Origin: Morchella semilibera | Taxonomy: Eukaryota; Ascomycota; Pezizomycetes; Pezizales; Morchellaceae | Direction of reading: 5' to 3' | Assembly (NCBI GenBank): GCA_009192285.1 | Contig: CM018603.1 | Location: 3,836,588 to 3,900,587 of the forward strand | Length of the DNA stretch: 64,000 nt | Shown: positions 10,537 through 22,153 of the stretch, piece after piece | Numbering within the stretch: position 1 is the first letter of the stretch | Layout: every line of letters begins with the position of its first letter | The notes under the pieces: generated by a model | The model's database searches: none | What the model saw: only the letters and a program-made list of their open reading frames with translations | What the model was told of the DNA's origin: nothing | Program-made: the position numbers and the translations under genes

Positions 10537-13241
10537 CTATAATACGCCTCTTATTACGAAATCCCTCTTGCCTAGATCGGTTTTCTGTATTTATGGCACG
10601 GGGGCCGGGTTGTATTACACCATTCGGACGGAGGTAGTGGTGGAGTCCACTGAAGATATTTGATACCGACGAGTTTATACCTCCACCTACGATAGGTTGA
10701 GTGAAGATTAATTAGTGTGCAACCATCTATATTATTTATTAAGAGGGGCGTAGGTGTAACGAACAACACCTCAGATATGGTTCTTTGATTTTCTAGCTTC
10801 TCTAGTTGCTGAGCTTAAACAAAGCCCTGGATCGATCCATATACGAACTCATCTTTGCGTACAAGTAACGTACGTAGAGGGCTGGCATTTTTATATATAT
10901 CATAGCAGGGCGTACGTACGTCAGGAGGTCCTGATATAAATCCTCTCTATGACAAACGTTTCATGATCCCTGCTTTGTCGAATATTAATGCCGGCCAAGA
11001 CTCCAGGTGTATATGAGCGTGAGCGTGCATGATCACGACGTGACAAAAGGTTTGACAGGACTCCCCTGTAGATCCTTGTCGTTAGAATTTGCGTGTAGAT
11101 TCCTTTTGGATGGTCGAAGAAGTAAGCTTCGGACTAAAGCGTCTAATAATTCCGAGGAAAGGAATTCATGTGGGGTATCGTTACATGTAGGTAATCCGAA
11201 TTCTTTAGATTTCAGTATCTAGTGCCACATAGTCATTTGAAACAATATATTTCTCTATACAGCTCGTAACCACTTGGTTTTGAACGAGGGTCAAATGTGG
11301 TGGTGGTGAAATTTCTTCTCGCCCGGAGCCGCGGCGGGGAGCGGGGTTGATGAAGATACTTAGTCTAATCATCAGCAACACAAGCTTAATGATTTTCAGT
11401 AAGAGGGTGTGGGGGATGGTATGGGGATGGTATGGGGATGAACCGCAAGGATTCAGTTTGGCTTGCTGGTAACTACAATTGTGCACGTACAATACAGTGT
11501 GTCGCCATAGCATAGAGTACAGGAGTGGGTGCAGGATCCGGAGAGCCGACGTCGACAAGAAGCTCAATCACATGCATAGAGTATAGTGAACGAAAGATAC
11601 TGGAAAGGCATGTGTGAACCTTATTTCCTTCACTGCAATACTTGCAGATCTTCCAAGCCTCACCCTTTACGGCTTCCGCTACTCCCGATTGTTTCTATTA
11701 GCCAATTCTTACCGTATCCTGTCAGAGGAAAATGTCCTATAGGACATGTATACGCCAGACCTCCCCAGGCCTACAGGCAATAGTACAACTTACATGTACA
11801 CGCACCCGCCGGGGAAGCCCCTCCTAAACTTAAGCTCAGTAGTTCATATTAATTAATACATGTATATATCTAATTTCTATCCAAATGCGGGGGGGGGGGG
11901 TGTACTTTAGTAGTACATTCACATGCACAGCGAATTAGGAAGAATCAAATCAGGCTAAGAGGAACAGGTCGTAAAATCCCCCCACTGTTCCAGACTGGCC
12001 TTAAGAACAATTAGCGATCCACATATATAGATCTACTCAGTTGACCTGGTGTTGTATACTACATATACTTACTTATCTGTTACTCGTCCTACTAAGCTTT
12101 TTGCTCGAGGGCGCTATGCTTCACAGACTATCACTCGGACAGATACTCCTTTAGGTTGGTGCATCATTTTATTGATAATTGCTTTTGATTTTCTGTGGGA
12201 GATTCGAAGGCAACATTAATTGTGACCCGCAAATATTTCTACTATATACTTTGTATATATAGCGGTAGGTAATAAGTGATTGAACGCAGTGATGCCTGTT
12301 TTGGTAAAAACCCCACCAACGTTTGGTATTCGTGCTCTCAGGGCGACCCATCACTTATTACCTGTCGCTGTACTTATGTGCTTACATGAACAAGTAGAAT
12401 TTTGTTGATACAGCCAAATCTCCCTCTAAGTTACCCTCTATAAAAAAATGCTTATCCTGTAGGGATTTAGGTGATTTACGGGCCCATTTATTCTGTATAC
12501 TAAGTCAAGGGTAAATTTAGATAACTGTATTTTTGCTATAAGAATACAGTTGGCTGTTTGCGGGGGTTTCTGGTGTATTGCCTTTGTAGAGGGAGTAGGT
12601 TTTAGTAATATTTGAGGCGGGTGTAGGACTGTTTAGTACTAGAATAATTTTGGAAGTGGTCCCTAAGGGAAGATTTATGCGGATACGGAAGCAGATTGGG
12701 GCTTTAACAGAACGAAACTTCCCTAACCCTAGCCCTCATTTTTATATATGTCTCCTGCACATCTCACGACATTTCTATCCTCTTATATTGTAGGGAGGGA
12801 GATTCGACTAGATATATACATAACCGTAACTCGTGAAATGCATAGACAACCATGAAATGGACTTAACGCCAAACCAAGGATGCCATTGATACCGAAAAGA
12901 AGATGGAGGAGATGGCCGCACTAAAAGACTAGCGATGTTCATCTTGAAAACTATAATACAGCCCCCTGTGCCTATCTAACCTGTGAAGTACAGTCTTCTA
13001 GTCACAAGCTATAGCCACATCAAGCTACTCTAGGATAGCTACTCTATCTCCACCCCATGCATATGAACAGATATGGAGGTCACGTCCTAGGCACAGAATC
13101 CAGCATTGTGCCAGTACATTGATACCTACTATTTTTGATGCCTTAACAAATAGATTTAAGAAAAAAATACTCCTCCCAAACTTACACCAGCCCAAACCCA
13201 ATGCGAAAGCACAATAAGGAAAAAGTGAAAGGCCTTTTCTA
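10537..13241. other. Intergenic, 2.7 kb
   Basis: AT-rich spacer with TACATGTA copies at 11182, 11791 and 11857, a short GGGGATGGTAT minisatellite near 11411-11440 and a G11-type homopolymer near 11888. A telomere-like CCCTAACCCTAGCCC occurs near 12721 but is too short to be meaningful. No gene supported. Confidence 0.55.
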
Positions 13242-14185
13242 CTAAAGAATCAAGATCTCGAGCCCCCAGTATCTTTTAGCGACCAGCGCAGCGAGTGCCA
13301 CAACCAGTGCCCAGATAAATTTATCCAGCCACGGCGTCTCGGCTCCTTGGACATGAGGCGCGATGTGCAATTGCTGTTGCTGTGGGATCAGACGCTGAGG
13401 CATGATCTGCTGAGGCATGACCTGCTGAGGCATGATCTGTTGAGGCGGGGCCGGAGTATGCGGGAAGCCAGTCGCGGTAGTTGGTGTGGGCACTGGAACT
13501 GGCGTTCCTGACGACGAGGATGGCGAAGATGAAGAAGCTGCTGGCTCTTCTTTCTTCATTTCGTCTTTATACGCCAATTTCAGCCCTTCCGGCAAGGCCT
13601 CCTCTTCCGTCTCGCCAAGCTCTTTCACTTTCGCGGCACTTTCGGCGAGTATCTCCTCGTTAGTATGGCCACCGCATCCTTCACACCTCCATTTCCCAGA
13701 TTCTCCAGCGATCTTCTCCCTTATTTCTGCACTGCACTCCATGCCGCCCAACTGCCCCTTCGCCTCGCCTTCCATGAACCCCCTCAGCGCCACCACAGCA
13801 GTGCGCACTCCCCACGCTGGCTGCCAGGTATCTTCATGATGACCAGATATTGAAAGACAGATCTCACGGTTCACTTCGAAGCGCCCGCTAGGTGTAAGGA
13901 AGCGAAATGACGGCGGGCGAAGAGGGTACTGGGGCGGGAGAGCGATGCGACCGTGGTAGATTCCATTCGCGTAGGGTGTGGATGGGGGGCCACGAATGGT
14001 GAAGTGCCATTCCATAAGGTTCGATTCGAGGGGAGCTGCATGGTAGTCTGGAGAGGGCGCGGATGCTAGTTCTGCAGCTTCACGGACTGGGAAGGGGGTT
14101 AGCAGGCTCCGTTGTATGGGATGGTTTAAGGCAACTTACGGATTCGCTTTATTGTGGGGGACTTCTTATTGTAGGTTTGTGACAT
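13242..14185 (-). CDS. UBC6: Ubc6/UBE2J-type ER-anchored E2 ubiquitin-conjugating enzyme
   Basis: Exon 1 14140-14185 and exon 2 13242-14086 are separated by a 53-bp intron (GTAAGT..CCCAG, phase 1), giving 296 residues. The UBC fold covers roughly residues 8-150. The active-site Cys92 sits in VNREICLSISGHHEDTWQPAW, and the family's TPSGRF replaces the HPN of ordinary E2s. The following GFMEGEAKGQLGG and WRCEGCGGHTNEEIL segments match the UBE2J1 branch more than budding-yeast Ubc6. A disordered linker with repeated MPQQ[IV] units precedes a C-terminal hydrophobic tail anchor (WLDKFIWALVVALAALVAKRYW). Enzymes of this type load ubiquitin for ER-associated degradation at the cytosolic ER face. It is divergent from the Ybp-like gene, sharing an 865-bp promoter region. 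Confidence 0.95.
13380..13445 (-). repeat. In-frame MPQQ-type repeats in the E2 linker
   Basis: Three to four 15-bp units encode MPQQI/MPQQV/MPQQI/MPQRL between the catalytic domain and the tail anchor. Copy number could vary between strains. Confidence 0.75.
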
Positions 14186-15050
14186 TGTGGCAAGGAGTAT
14201 TCGGGTATAAAGAGGCGTAAAGTATACTGTCGATAGAAGTCGGGTATATATATATTGTGACCGTGGTTTTAAGGACAGATAAGAGCTATAGGTCCTTTAC
14301 TAAGTCTAGCTTTGTGTTGCGCGTTCCTGAAATTGTTTGTTGCTGGGGGAAGAGCAGAAACAGGCTAGATAGGCAGAGAGGGCTTTGTTACCGGAAATAG
14401 TACCGAACTGCCGGTGCCTCCCCGGGCGGTTACCCGGGCGTAAAGGATTGTCTGGGGTTGTGCGCACTTAAATACTGTTTTCACGTGCTGCCTGTAATCA
14501 ACCTGAGTTAAATGTGCCTAAAATACAAGAGCTGAATCCTCCCAAAGTTTATTGTGGGACCTAAAAATTATCCTGGTGTGGAAACGGCACCTAGAAGGAC
14601 TACAATTGGGAGGGTACATAGGAGCAGTTAGAGCTTAAGAGGTCACCGATTCCGTACGCGCAGATCTAGGTGAAATTTGTAGTGTCTCAGCCCATTGGAG
14701 GAGGGTGGGGAATCGATAGGGCTTAGGTTAATAATACTCTCAAATTCAGACATATTTGACGGAATCTTAAGCAAGCACTTAGTATATAAATTTCTTTAGC
14801 TGGATTACGCTCTTGAATACTGAGTGGAATATCGAGAACAGGGAAATTCTAAGCCTTCGATTGCTAACAGCTTCAGTTATATGATAAGGACCCCTTGCAT
14901 CAGTAGAATCCCTCGAATAACGTCATCTGTGGCTGTGTTACCCCAGACCCCTCTCTGAATATTTGAGCCTCATCCCACCACCATCTAACCCCCTAAAAAG
15001 CATCAACAGCTCTATAGATCTAAGCTCCAAATACCCACAATTGCTCAAAA
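14186..15050. other. Shared upstream region of UBC6-like and Ybp-like genes
   Basis: 865 bases between divergent starts. It contains a GC-rich inverted CCCGGGCGGTTACCCGGGCG block near 14420 and a CA-rich leader before 15051. No ORF supported. Confidence 0.6.
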
Positions 15051-17352
15051 ATGGAGAGAGTTGTCACCATCGACAAGGCCATCAGCGCCATAAGAACCGC
15101 GGCTGACGAGATACCTGTACGACCCCTTCATCCCTTTCTTGAATGGAACAAGGCTGATGGTGGCGCTATGGTAATGATAGGCGGAAGACTTTATCTCCTA
15201 TTCTACGATTCTAGATGTGCATCTTTCGTATGCTCATGAGTTTTTCTCGGATGAGGACCAAAACTCACTATTAGAGGCTCTAGCAGATATACTCAATACC
15301 CATGTAAGTTTGCTTATCGTTGTGGTGGGAGCTTGTAATCTTGCTGATTATTTAAAACAGGAGGATCTAGCTCGTGATATTTCCTGGGATCTCGTATCAG
15401 TGCTACTTCCATTTCTAGAGTCATCAGCTGCGACAACGCTTCAAACTGCTGAATCTTTAATTGCATCTACCGCTACAAAAGGAAACCCCAAGGAGGTCTT
15501 CATCAGGGTTCTAGAGTCTTTGTCTTCGCTTAGCTGGGCACCCCGCGCAAGCCACAAAGAAGACGAGGATGAGGATGAGGATAAAGCTGCACACTCTGGA
15601 GACGAAGATGAAGACAAAGTAGCTTCGGAAGAAGAAGACGAGGAGGAGGAGGGAGATAAGGATCTTCATAAGCATTCACTCAAGAAATTCCATGCCCTGC
15701 TTTCCGCACTATCGATTGTGCATCCTAGGATCGGGGCCAAATTCCCATCCCGGTTCTTATCAACAGAGTTGACAACACTGCTGGGCGTTGTCATGAAGTC
15801 AGTCCAGTGGCTCGAAAGAGAGGAGGTTGATGGCGTCCTAAGAGCCATATTGGAATTCGTAGAACTGGCAAAACCGGAGCTTCCGCGTGGATCCCAGTCA
15901 AGGAAACCAAGTATAGCACAGGGAGAGAGACCCCCCTTACCTCCGAGAACCTCGACTGTGGATACTATTCCTACTACAGAGACCGCCACCAATAAAGATG
16001 AGAATGAGATATTACTTCAGGCGAGGCTGCTTGTGTCGTTCCTGTCTCATATATTGGAGCTCTACCTTCTCCGTACCAGAACTCGGTATAACAAGATCTC
16101 GGTAGAATATGTCGAGAAGCTACATGAGCACGCTCATACAAAACCCGAAGACTCTGAGGAGGACGATACAAGAGGACTAATTCTGGGATGGGCCGGTGAT
16201 TACGATGAAAGGGTTATTAGGCTCGGGAAAAGTAAGGTCCCCGGAGGCCAGACCCTCATCGATGACGAGCGAGAGGCAAGGGCAGGAAGAAGAGACGTAA
16301 AGCAAATAGTTGAAGAGATTTCGACTCTATGCGATGGGCTAGGACTAAAGATTGAGGAGCTGCTCAAGGTTGTTGAGACTGTTGATGGTTAGTACCATCC
16401 CCGAAATTTTGTTCTTCATCTAATACTCTCAGAACCCAACGAAAATCCCGAAGATGAGCAAGAACACCACGACATGCCTGCGCCATCTACCGCCGATGAG
16501 GTTCCCCTATCAAAAACTGGGTCCCTCTTCCTTCTCGCAGAAAAACTGTCAAACCAGAGTCTCTATGAATTTACCTTGGGAATCTTTCCCGAACACCAAA
16601 AGATATCTCGTAGCTACCTAGTCCTGGGGCCAGGACAATCGCAGTCCCCGGTAGTAGATGCAGTTCTTTACCTTGGTGCACTCATCCTTCATGAAGGTGC
16701 GGGCCTCAATGAAATCCCTCTTCAAATTGAAGAGTTCTTGATATACCTTCAAACCTTCGCCGCCATCTCCGCAACCGCCACCTCTCCTCAGATTCGCTTC
16801 CTCGCGAATGCCCATGTTGTTACATGTCTCAAGAAACACCCGGATGAGGCGGTACGTCTAGCATATATCAAAGATACGCTCGAACACTGCCCTTTCGAGT
16901 CTCTCAAGGAGCGTGTCGTCGTTTTTCTAAAAGACGAGATCATCGCCGCCACTTCACCCTCCCCTGCTTCCTCAGCACCATCAACGCCAAGTTCTATCTT
17001 TGGTTCATCACTCGCACTTCAGGAATTATCTTCCGTTCTCTTTCCCGATGTTGCCAAGCTTCTTTCAGGATCGGACGAACAGAATTGGTCAGCACTTAAA
17101 AACGCATACCCTACTTTGGTAGCAACAGCGAACTTGTACTACTTTTTGCTCAAGTCGCCGGCGACACAGGGAAGGGTGGGCGTGTGTGACAAGAAGCATG
17201 TCGACAGAGTGGAAGAGACATTCCTAACGCCGTTGAAGCATGCCGTAGATGGATTCAAAGGTGCGGAAGAGGCAGGTATGGGGTTCGAACTGGAAATCTT
17301 AAAGGAAGTGTTAGAGAGGATTGCGGAGGTGAAAAAGAGCGTGTTGAGCTAA
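15051..17352 (+). CDS. Ybp1/Ybp2-Alf4-glomulin family protein
   Basis: Exons 15051-15116, 15181-15303, 15361-16387 and 16433-17352 give 711 residues, close to the size of yeast Ybp1/Ybp2. The first intron (GTACGA..ATAG) was chosen because exon 2 then reads AEDFISYSTILDVHLS, a helix typical of the family's N-terminus. The next block DISWDLVSVLLPFLES and NPKEVFIRVLESL match the conserved start of the YAP-binding/Alf4/glomulin superfamily. A strongly acidic low-complexity insert covers about residues 150-190, followed by helical repeats to the end. In yeast, Ybp1 assists Yap1 oxidation by peroxide and Ybp2 acts at kinetochores; glomulin binds cullin-RING ligases. Which role applies here cannot be told from sequence alone. 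Intron 2 is a multiple of three, so the frame is open with or without splicing. Confidence 0.85.
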
Positions 17353-20126
17353 ATGTTATGTGATGTAGCGTTAGTTATCAATCTTTAGTTAAATACCAGT
17401 TTCATTTTTTATCTACTCCCCTTTCTAAGACCTGTCTTAATCTTTTAACCTTTTTGTCATTTCATTGTCTGGTATTAAAACCTGTAGCTTTTAGTACATG
17501 TAGCTACTACTATATTTTACTGATATAGTTATTATTACGCTCCAGCATGAACAATTTAACTATTTACATTTCTAGATGCCTCTCTCCTATGCATGTATGG
17601 TCTTAGATGGAATGTTTCTATATATACATGTATAGAACCGGTCAAAACTAAGCGAGCGATGGCAGGAGCCATCAAAGGAGAGCAAATATCGAGTGATAAT
17701 CCATGAATCCATTACCCCACTCCATGTGCTGCCCTCGAGGAGCCAAAATATCGGCGACCAAACCAACTTAAACAATAAAGTGGAGAATAATAGTGCTAAA
17801 ACAATATTTAAAACCCTCAGGGCCACTGTTCTAGGAAAAGGAAAAAATGGTTTGGGGTGATTATGGATCGATGAGTACATGTTTTCTCCACGTGCACCCC
17901 ACACGGGGGGCTTGCGTGCTGGGTTTGCCAGTTGCGCGCCCACGTGGAGAGATTGAAAAGATGTGTTGCTAGTAAGTACTTATGCCGTCAAGCCCTAAAG
18001 CCCCCAGATAAGACGTATGTAGTACCTACATCTTGTACCAGATTCTAAACGTGGTTTTCCGTAAAGGTTTTTTTTTAAATATGACTTGGACCCGTTCGGC
18101 AACAGGCCAGAACGAGTGAAAACTCCAATGGGTCCTTAGTATAATGTTATATAATCATGCCCACCTCATATATAGCATGTGGAATTTCATATACTCCAGT
18201 GGGGGGCCCGAGGCACAATCAATTTGCTACCCCGGATCCTTCCTATCCCGTACGAGATTTGGTGGATTTTGGTCATCCGACGTATATAGCGAGGTGCGAA
18301 TGTATGTGTTCTCCATTAGATTGAGCTGCATGCTAATCGGTCCCGGGCGGTTGAAGGAGTGCTTGGTATCGTAGTATGTACTACCTAAGTACATGCATGT
18401 ACTCGATGTAGATGTTGGGGTAGATACGGTTTAATATAATGTTATTGGCAGCAAATGAAGACTTTACGGCGGCCAAAGATAACCCTATCAATGATAGGGG
18501 TATTGATTATGGCGTGTTCTGACTCGAGCTATCTGCGTGCCCTAAATATGAGATGTGATATTATAGGTACAATGTGCGGAGATAAAAGGCTACATGGTAT
18601 TGCAGACGTGAAGGGTCCCAGCACAAACCTCTCAAACGAGTATCCATCTGGAGGCGAAGTTTGAGTGGGTCATGTTGCTCAGCTTGGATCTAAATTATCG
18701 CTAAGAAATGCCCAGGATTGGGTGGAGGGTGGTATGTGAGGTCTTAACAAACGATTTGTTTGTCACACCTTCCTCAGGGTGAGAAAAAACGGTTCGTAAA
18801 AGCAATCTGAGGATGAGAAAGGCTCTCTATCAAACTTCCCTGTCCTCGAATGGCGTTCAACTGATAATAGCATCAGCTACAGCATGCTCCGTATTGGTGG
18901 ATTTATAGAAATTGCAAGGTATTATATTAACTCCCGTTTGATGTTGCAAAGTATGAGTGTTGACATGGTTCAGTCGTGAGTTCCCAAAACAAGCTTTCTC
19001 GGGAGGACATACGTATAGTACATCTCATGTACAGTCTAAACTCGATATGCCAGGACTCAGTACCCCAGGTCCCTTACTACGTATGGGATTAATATATCCA
19101 GCATATCGAGTTGCAACTGTGAGAAACGGTTTGAGACACTCGTATTTGAACCCCTAAATATGGCTTCACGATCCACGTTAGACCGGTAAAGGCATCTAAG
19201 CAGTTATCCTCATGCTCATATAGGTACATTGGCTCAGTGTCTTTGTAATTCACTCACTAAAAGAAAACAGTGAGACACTGTGTACTGCTCCTCCATTATG
19301 CGCGCCGGGTTTCACCTGCACCCATGTTGTCAGCCTTTGAAGTACAGGACTGGTGGCGCTTTCAAAGATGATATTCACCGCAAAGCTGTCACAGTTATGC
19401 GCCAAGTGATTCAACTAGGTAGGTACTACATTACACATCTGTGGAAATTCCTCATAGTCGTTAAGCTGATCTGTGGCCGGTTCTTTATTTTAAAGTATGC
19501 GCTGCTTTAAGTACAAGCACAATGCCACGACTTTATATAGGAAAACCCATAGTTTACTACACCCAAGGTGGAATTTGTTGCAATAAGGAAATGACTTAGG
19601 ATAAAAACTGTTACACCACATCAACGTTGACTGGAGGGGGGTTTATTGCTAATTCTAAAATAGTCATCTATGTTAATTGATAAGAACCCCTTTGCCAGGG
19701 CCATTTGCGAATAAATTTGAAAACCACATTTTCACCAGGGCATTCGTCAAGGGATCGGCTGGTACTAGATGGGGATGCAGTCCACTCACGAATAGGAGGT
19801 ATTCATCAATACCCGTAACACCGATGCAAACTGGGTAACAAGTCGCACCCAGGAAAGCTAGCCATTTGAATCCAAATGGTAGTCAAAGACGTACGTTAAG
19901 CGTCAATGGTGAAGTGAAATATTATATATATAATTATAGAACCTATGCTGGCTATCGACAGAGGGCCTGAACTACAGACCCAAAACAAGTCAAATCTTGA
20001 GAGAGGGAAAGTAGACAGAAGTGAAAAAATACGGACTATAATACACGCAAAAGAAGCTCAATAAATCGCAATAGAAGAGACCGGCCCCTCCCTACAGAAT
20101 ACTACAATACCTAGTCGCAACTTACC
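17353..20126. other. Intergenic, 2.8 kb
   Basis: AT-rich spacer. Two TACATGTA sites (17495, 17625) and an inverted TCTCCACGTG/CACGTGGAGA pair (about 17885 and 17940) are present. A 118-codon minus frame at 17587-17943 has hydrophobic stretches but no ATG in good context and no family match. No gene called. Confidence 0.5.
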
Positions 20127-20465
20127 CTATGAGGACTGTAACCCCTTCTGAGACATAACTTTATTGCCCTCACCCCCAACATCCCCCTCCCGGTACGTTC
20201 TCCTCCCTTCCCACTCAATTCCCCACAGGATCTCCCCCACCATCTTCAATACTACAACCCCGCGCTGGGTCCCTTTACATTGAGAAAAGAACTCGACCAG
20301 AAGGTTGTGCACCCACACCCACTCAATGGTAAATTCAAGCCCGCGCAGTTCTTCTGAATACCACTTGGCACTCATGTCCTCTTAAGTGGACTTCGGCGCG
20401 CTTTCGAGAAGTGGTAACAATAGCCATACCTCGGTAAACGAGACGCGTCCTAGCTGGGGAGCCAT
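20127..20465 (-). CDS. Small hypothetical protein, two exons
   Basis: Exon 1 20430-20465 encodes MAPQLGRVSFTE. Exon 2 20127-20378 continues DMSAKWYSEELRGLEFTIEWVW to a stop, joined in phase 0 across a 51-bp GT..AG intron, giving 95 residues. The exon 2 part could also stand alone from its internal ATG (82 residues). The first two thirds look like a compact, amphipathic domain (LEFTIEWVWVHNLLVEFFSQCKG); the C-terminus is Gly/Glu-rich. I do not recognise the family. Evidence is a plausible splice pair and natural-looking composition only. Confidence 0.4.
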
Positions 20466-22000
20466 TTCGGGGCGTCTATAAAAAGATAGAGACCAAGACT
20501 CGATTGTAGGGATGGTTAGGGTGGCCTGGATGCTAGTGGGAGCTCGTCAATGCCCCTGCTGCCGTCCGGGCACTGTTAGGTTTCGTCTCCTAAGGAGCTC
20601 TTACTATCTCTCCGAGCCCGCTTCACAACTTCTCTCTCTGTGCCTGCGTCATTCCCCCTTACCACCCCCAAATTTGCCATGGACAGGCTCGGCCCCTCTC
20701 CATCCTCAGATCCACCATGACGACAAATCTCACGTCGCTCCAAATAGTTATATGCCACAAGGGGGAACCAGGAAATGCAAGTGACGGGAACAGGGATGAC
20801 TTATAGGAGAGATCATCGCCACTCCGTACATATTATCCCTGCCCTGAGCAGCTACATTTTCTAGTTCTTATAGTAGTAGACAAGTATGTATACTGCTTGG
20901 CCCTCATACACACTAGAGCCCTCACTATTAGCTATCTCGGTGGCCAAGAATGGCTCTATACATCCTATTAGCGGACGATACTGAGCCGGCTGCAAAAAAC
21001 ATCCCTTCTACCGTCTAGTATACATCCTTTGGTCCGTACACTACGCCAGCAGTACGCCGCCGAGGGAACGCAGCTCGGGAGGGGAGGTGGGGAGGCCGGT
21101 GGGCGACGACTCTGGAGCTTGGGACGGCAATAGAAACCGCCAAATTCAAGAATTCACAATCCACGGGGCCCCGAAATAGCGTCAACCCTGGCCCCCACCG
21201 AGGGGGCGCACCGCGCGACACACATTTAGTTTTGGCACCGGCGTAGTTAGTACTGGCGTGTAGCGCGGCCGTGAGTAGCTATGGCGCTGTACAGGCCAGA
21301 GGCTTGAGGATATTTGGCCGCCCTTTGAGAAGGCAGAGCTGGCTCCAGATTCTATTCATATAATTAATTGTTAGATTAATCAACGCCAATTAAGTTACCG
21401 GAATTTGAAGCTGGGGTCTTTTACGCAAAGGGCCTATTTCAATTGATTGGGCCGGAGGGGAAGAAATGGTGATAGGGGCGATTCTCGGAGGCAGGTTAGT
21501 GGTGGTTGACCATTGATGCCGGGGATTGTGTGACGTTGTTTCGACTTGTCGACCAAAGTAATCATAGACACTTTCCACCACAGCAGAGCGCAGCTCGTCG
21601 AAAAAAAGGATACATTTATAGAGAAACAGGAGTTCACTATAGATTAGACCCCTATATTGTGAACTACAATATGTGAACCACAATAGATTACTCAGGATCG
21701 GTTCTAAAAAGGCTCAAATCGAAGTGTACCTACTCTATTAAATTCACCCAACCTCAGCTTTGTCGTTGCCAATTTATCAAACCTAGGCTAAGCCGAATTC
21801 AGTTTCGAAATTAATGATGCATCAACAAAAGGTTGCATAACCCCCACTATTCATGTAACCATAAGCAGCATCGTGGACACCATACAATTAGCCTTGTGTT
21901 GATGGAACTGCAGATGTGTAATTACCCCAAATAGGTACATGTGCACGTGTGCAGCACCCTAGTAGCGCATTCACGGCGTTAAATCCATAGGTACATTTAG
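20466..22000. other. Intergenic
   Basis: Overlapping open frames (20512-20784 plus; 20576-20758 and 21390-21683 minus) show no recognisable domain or convincing splice sites. No gene called. Confidence 0.5.
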
Positions 22001-22153
22001 GTACACTGTTACAGTCGTTCCCGGGGTGGAGGCGGACACTGGGTGTTGACGAACGGGGGGATTTCAACGCTTGGGCGTTCCTCACTCATAGTCATGATGC
22101 CTGTCCGTCAACACCCAGTGTCTATCTTCACCCCATGAACGACTGTAGTACAC
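22001..22153. repeat. Long imperfect inverted repeat (fold-back, ~50-bp arms)
   Basis: The left arm 22001-22051 and right arm 22106-22153 are near complements, with the identical core ACACTGGGTGTTGACG and an outer match around GTACACTG/ACAGTCGTTC. The loop is 54 bases. It resembles a fold-back MITE or hairpin RNA source. Weak pairing appears to continue a few bases outward on both sides. Confidence 0.85.

Noticed and set aside
12720-12740. Telomere-like CCCTAACCCTAGCCC
   Set aside because: Only two imperfect units; single AACCCTAA boxes (also near 33000 and 39448) are common in fungal promoters.
15117-15214. Alternative first intron of the Ybp-like gene ending at 15214
   Set aside because: It needs a non-canonical GTGGCG donor and loses the conserved helix AEDFISYSTILD that the 15117-15180 intron preserves.
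17587-17943. 118-codon minus frame with hydrophobic stretches
   Set aside because: No ATG at its 5' end in good context, no splice partners and no recognised family.
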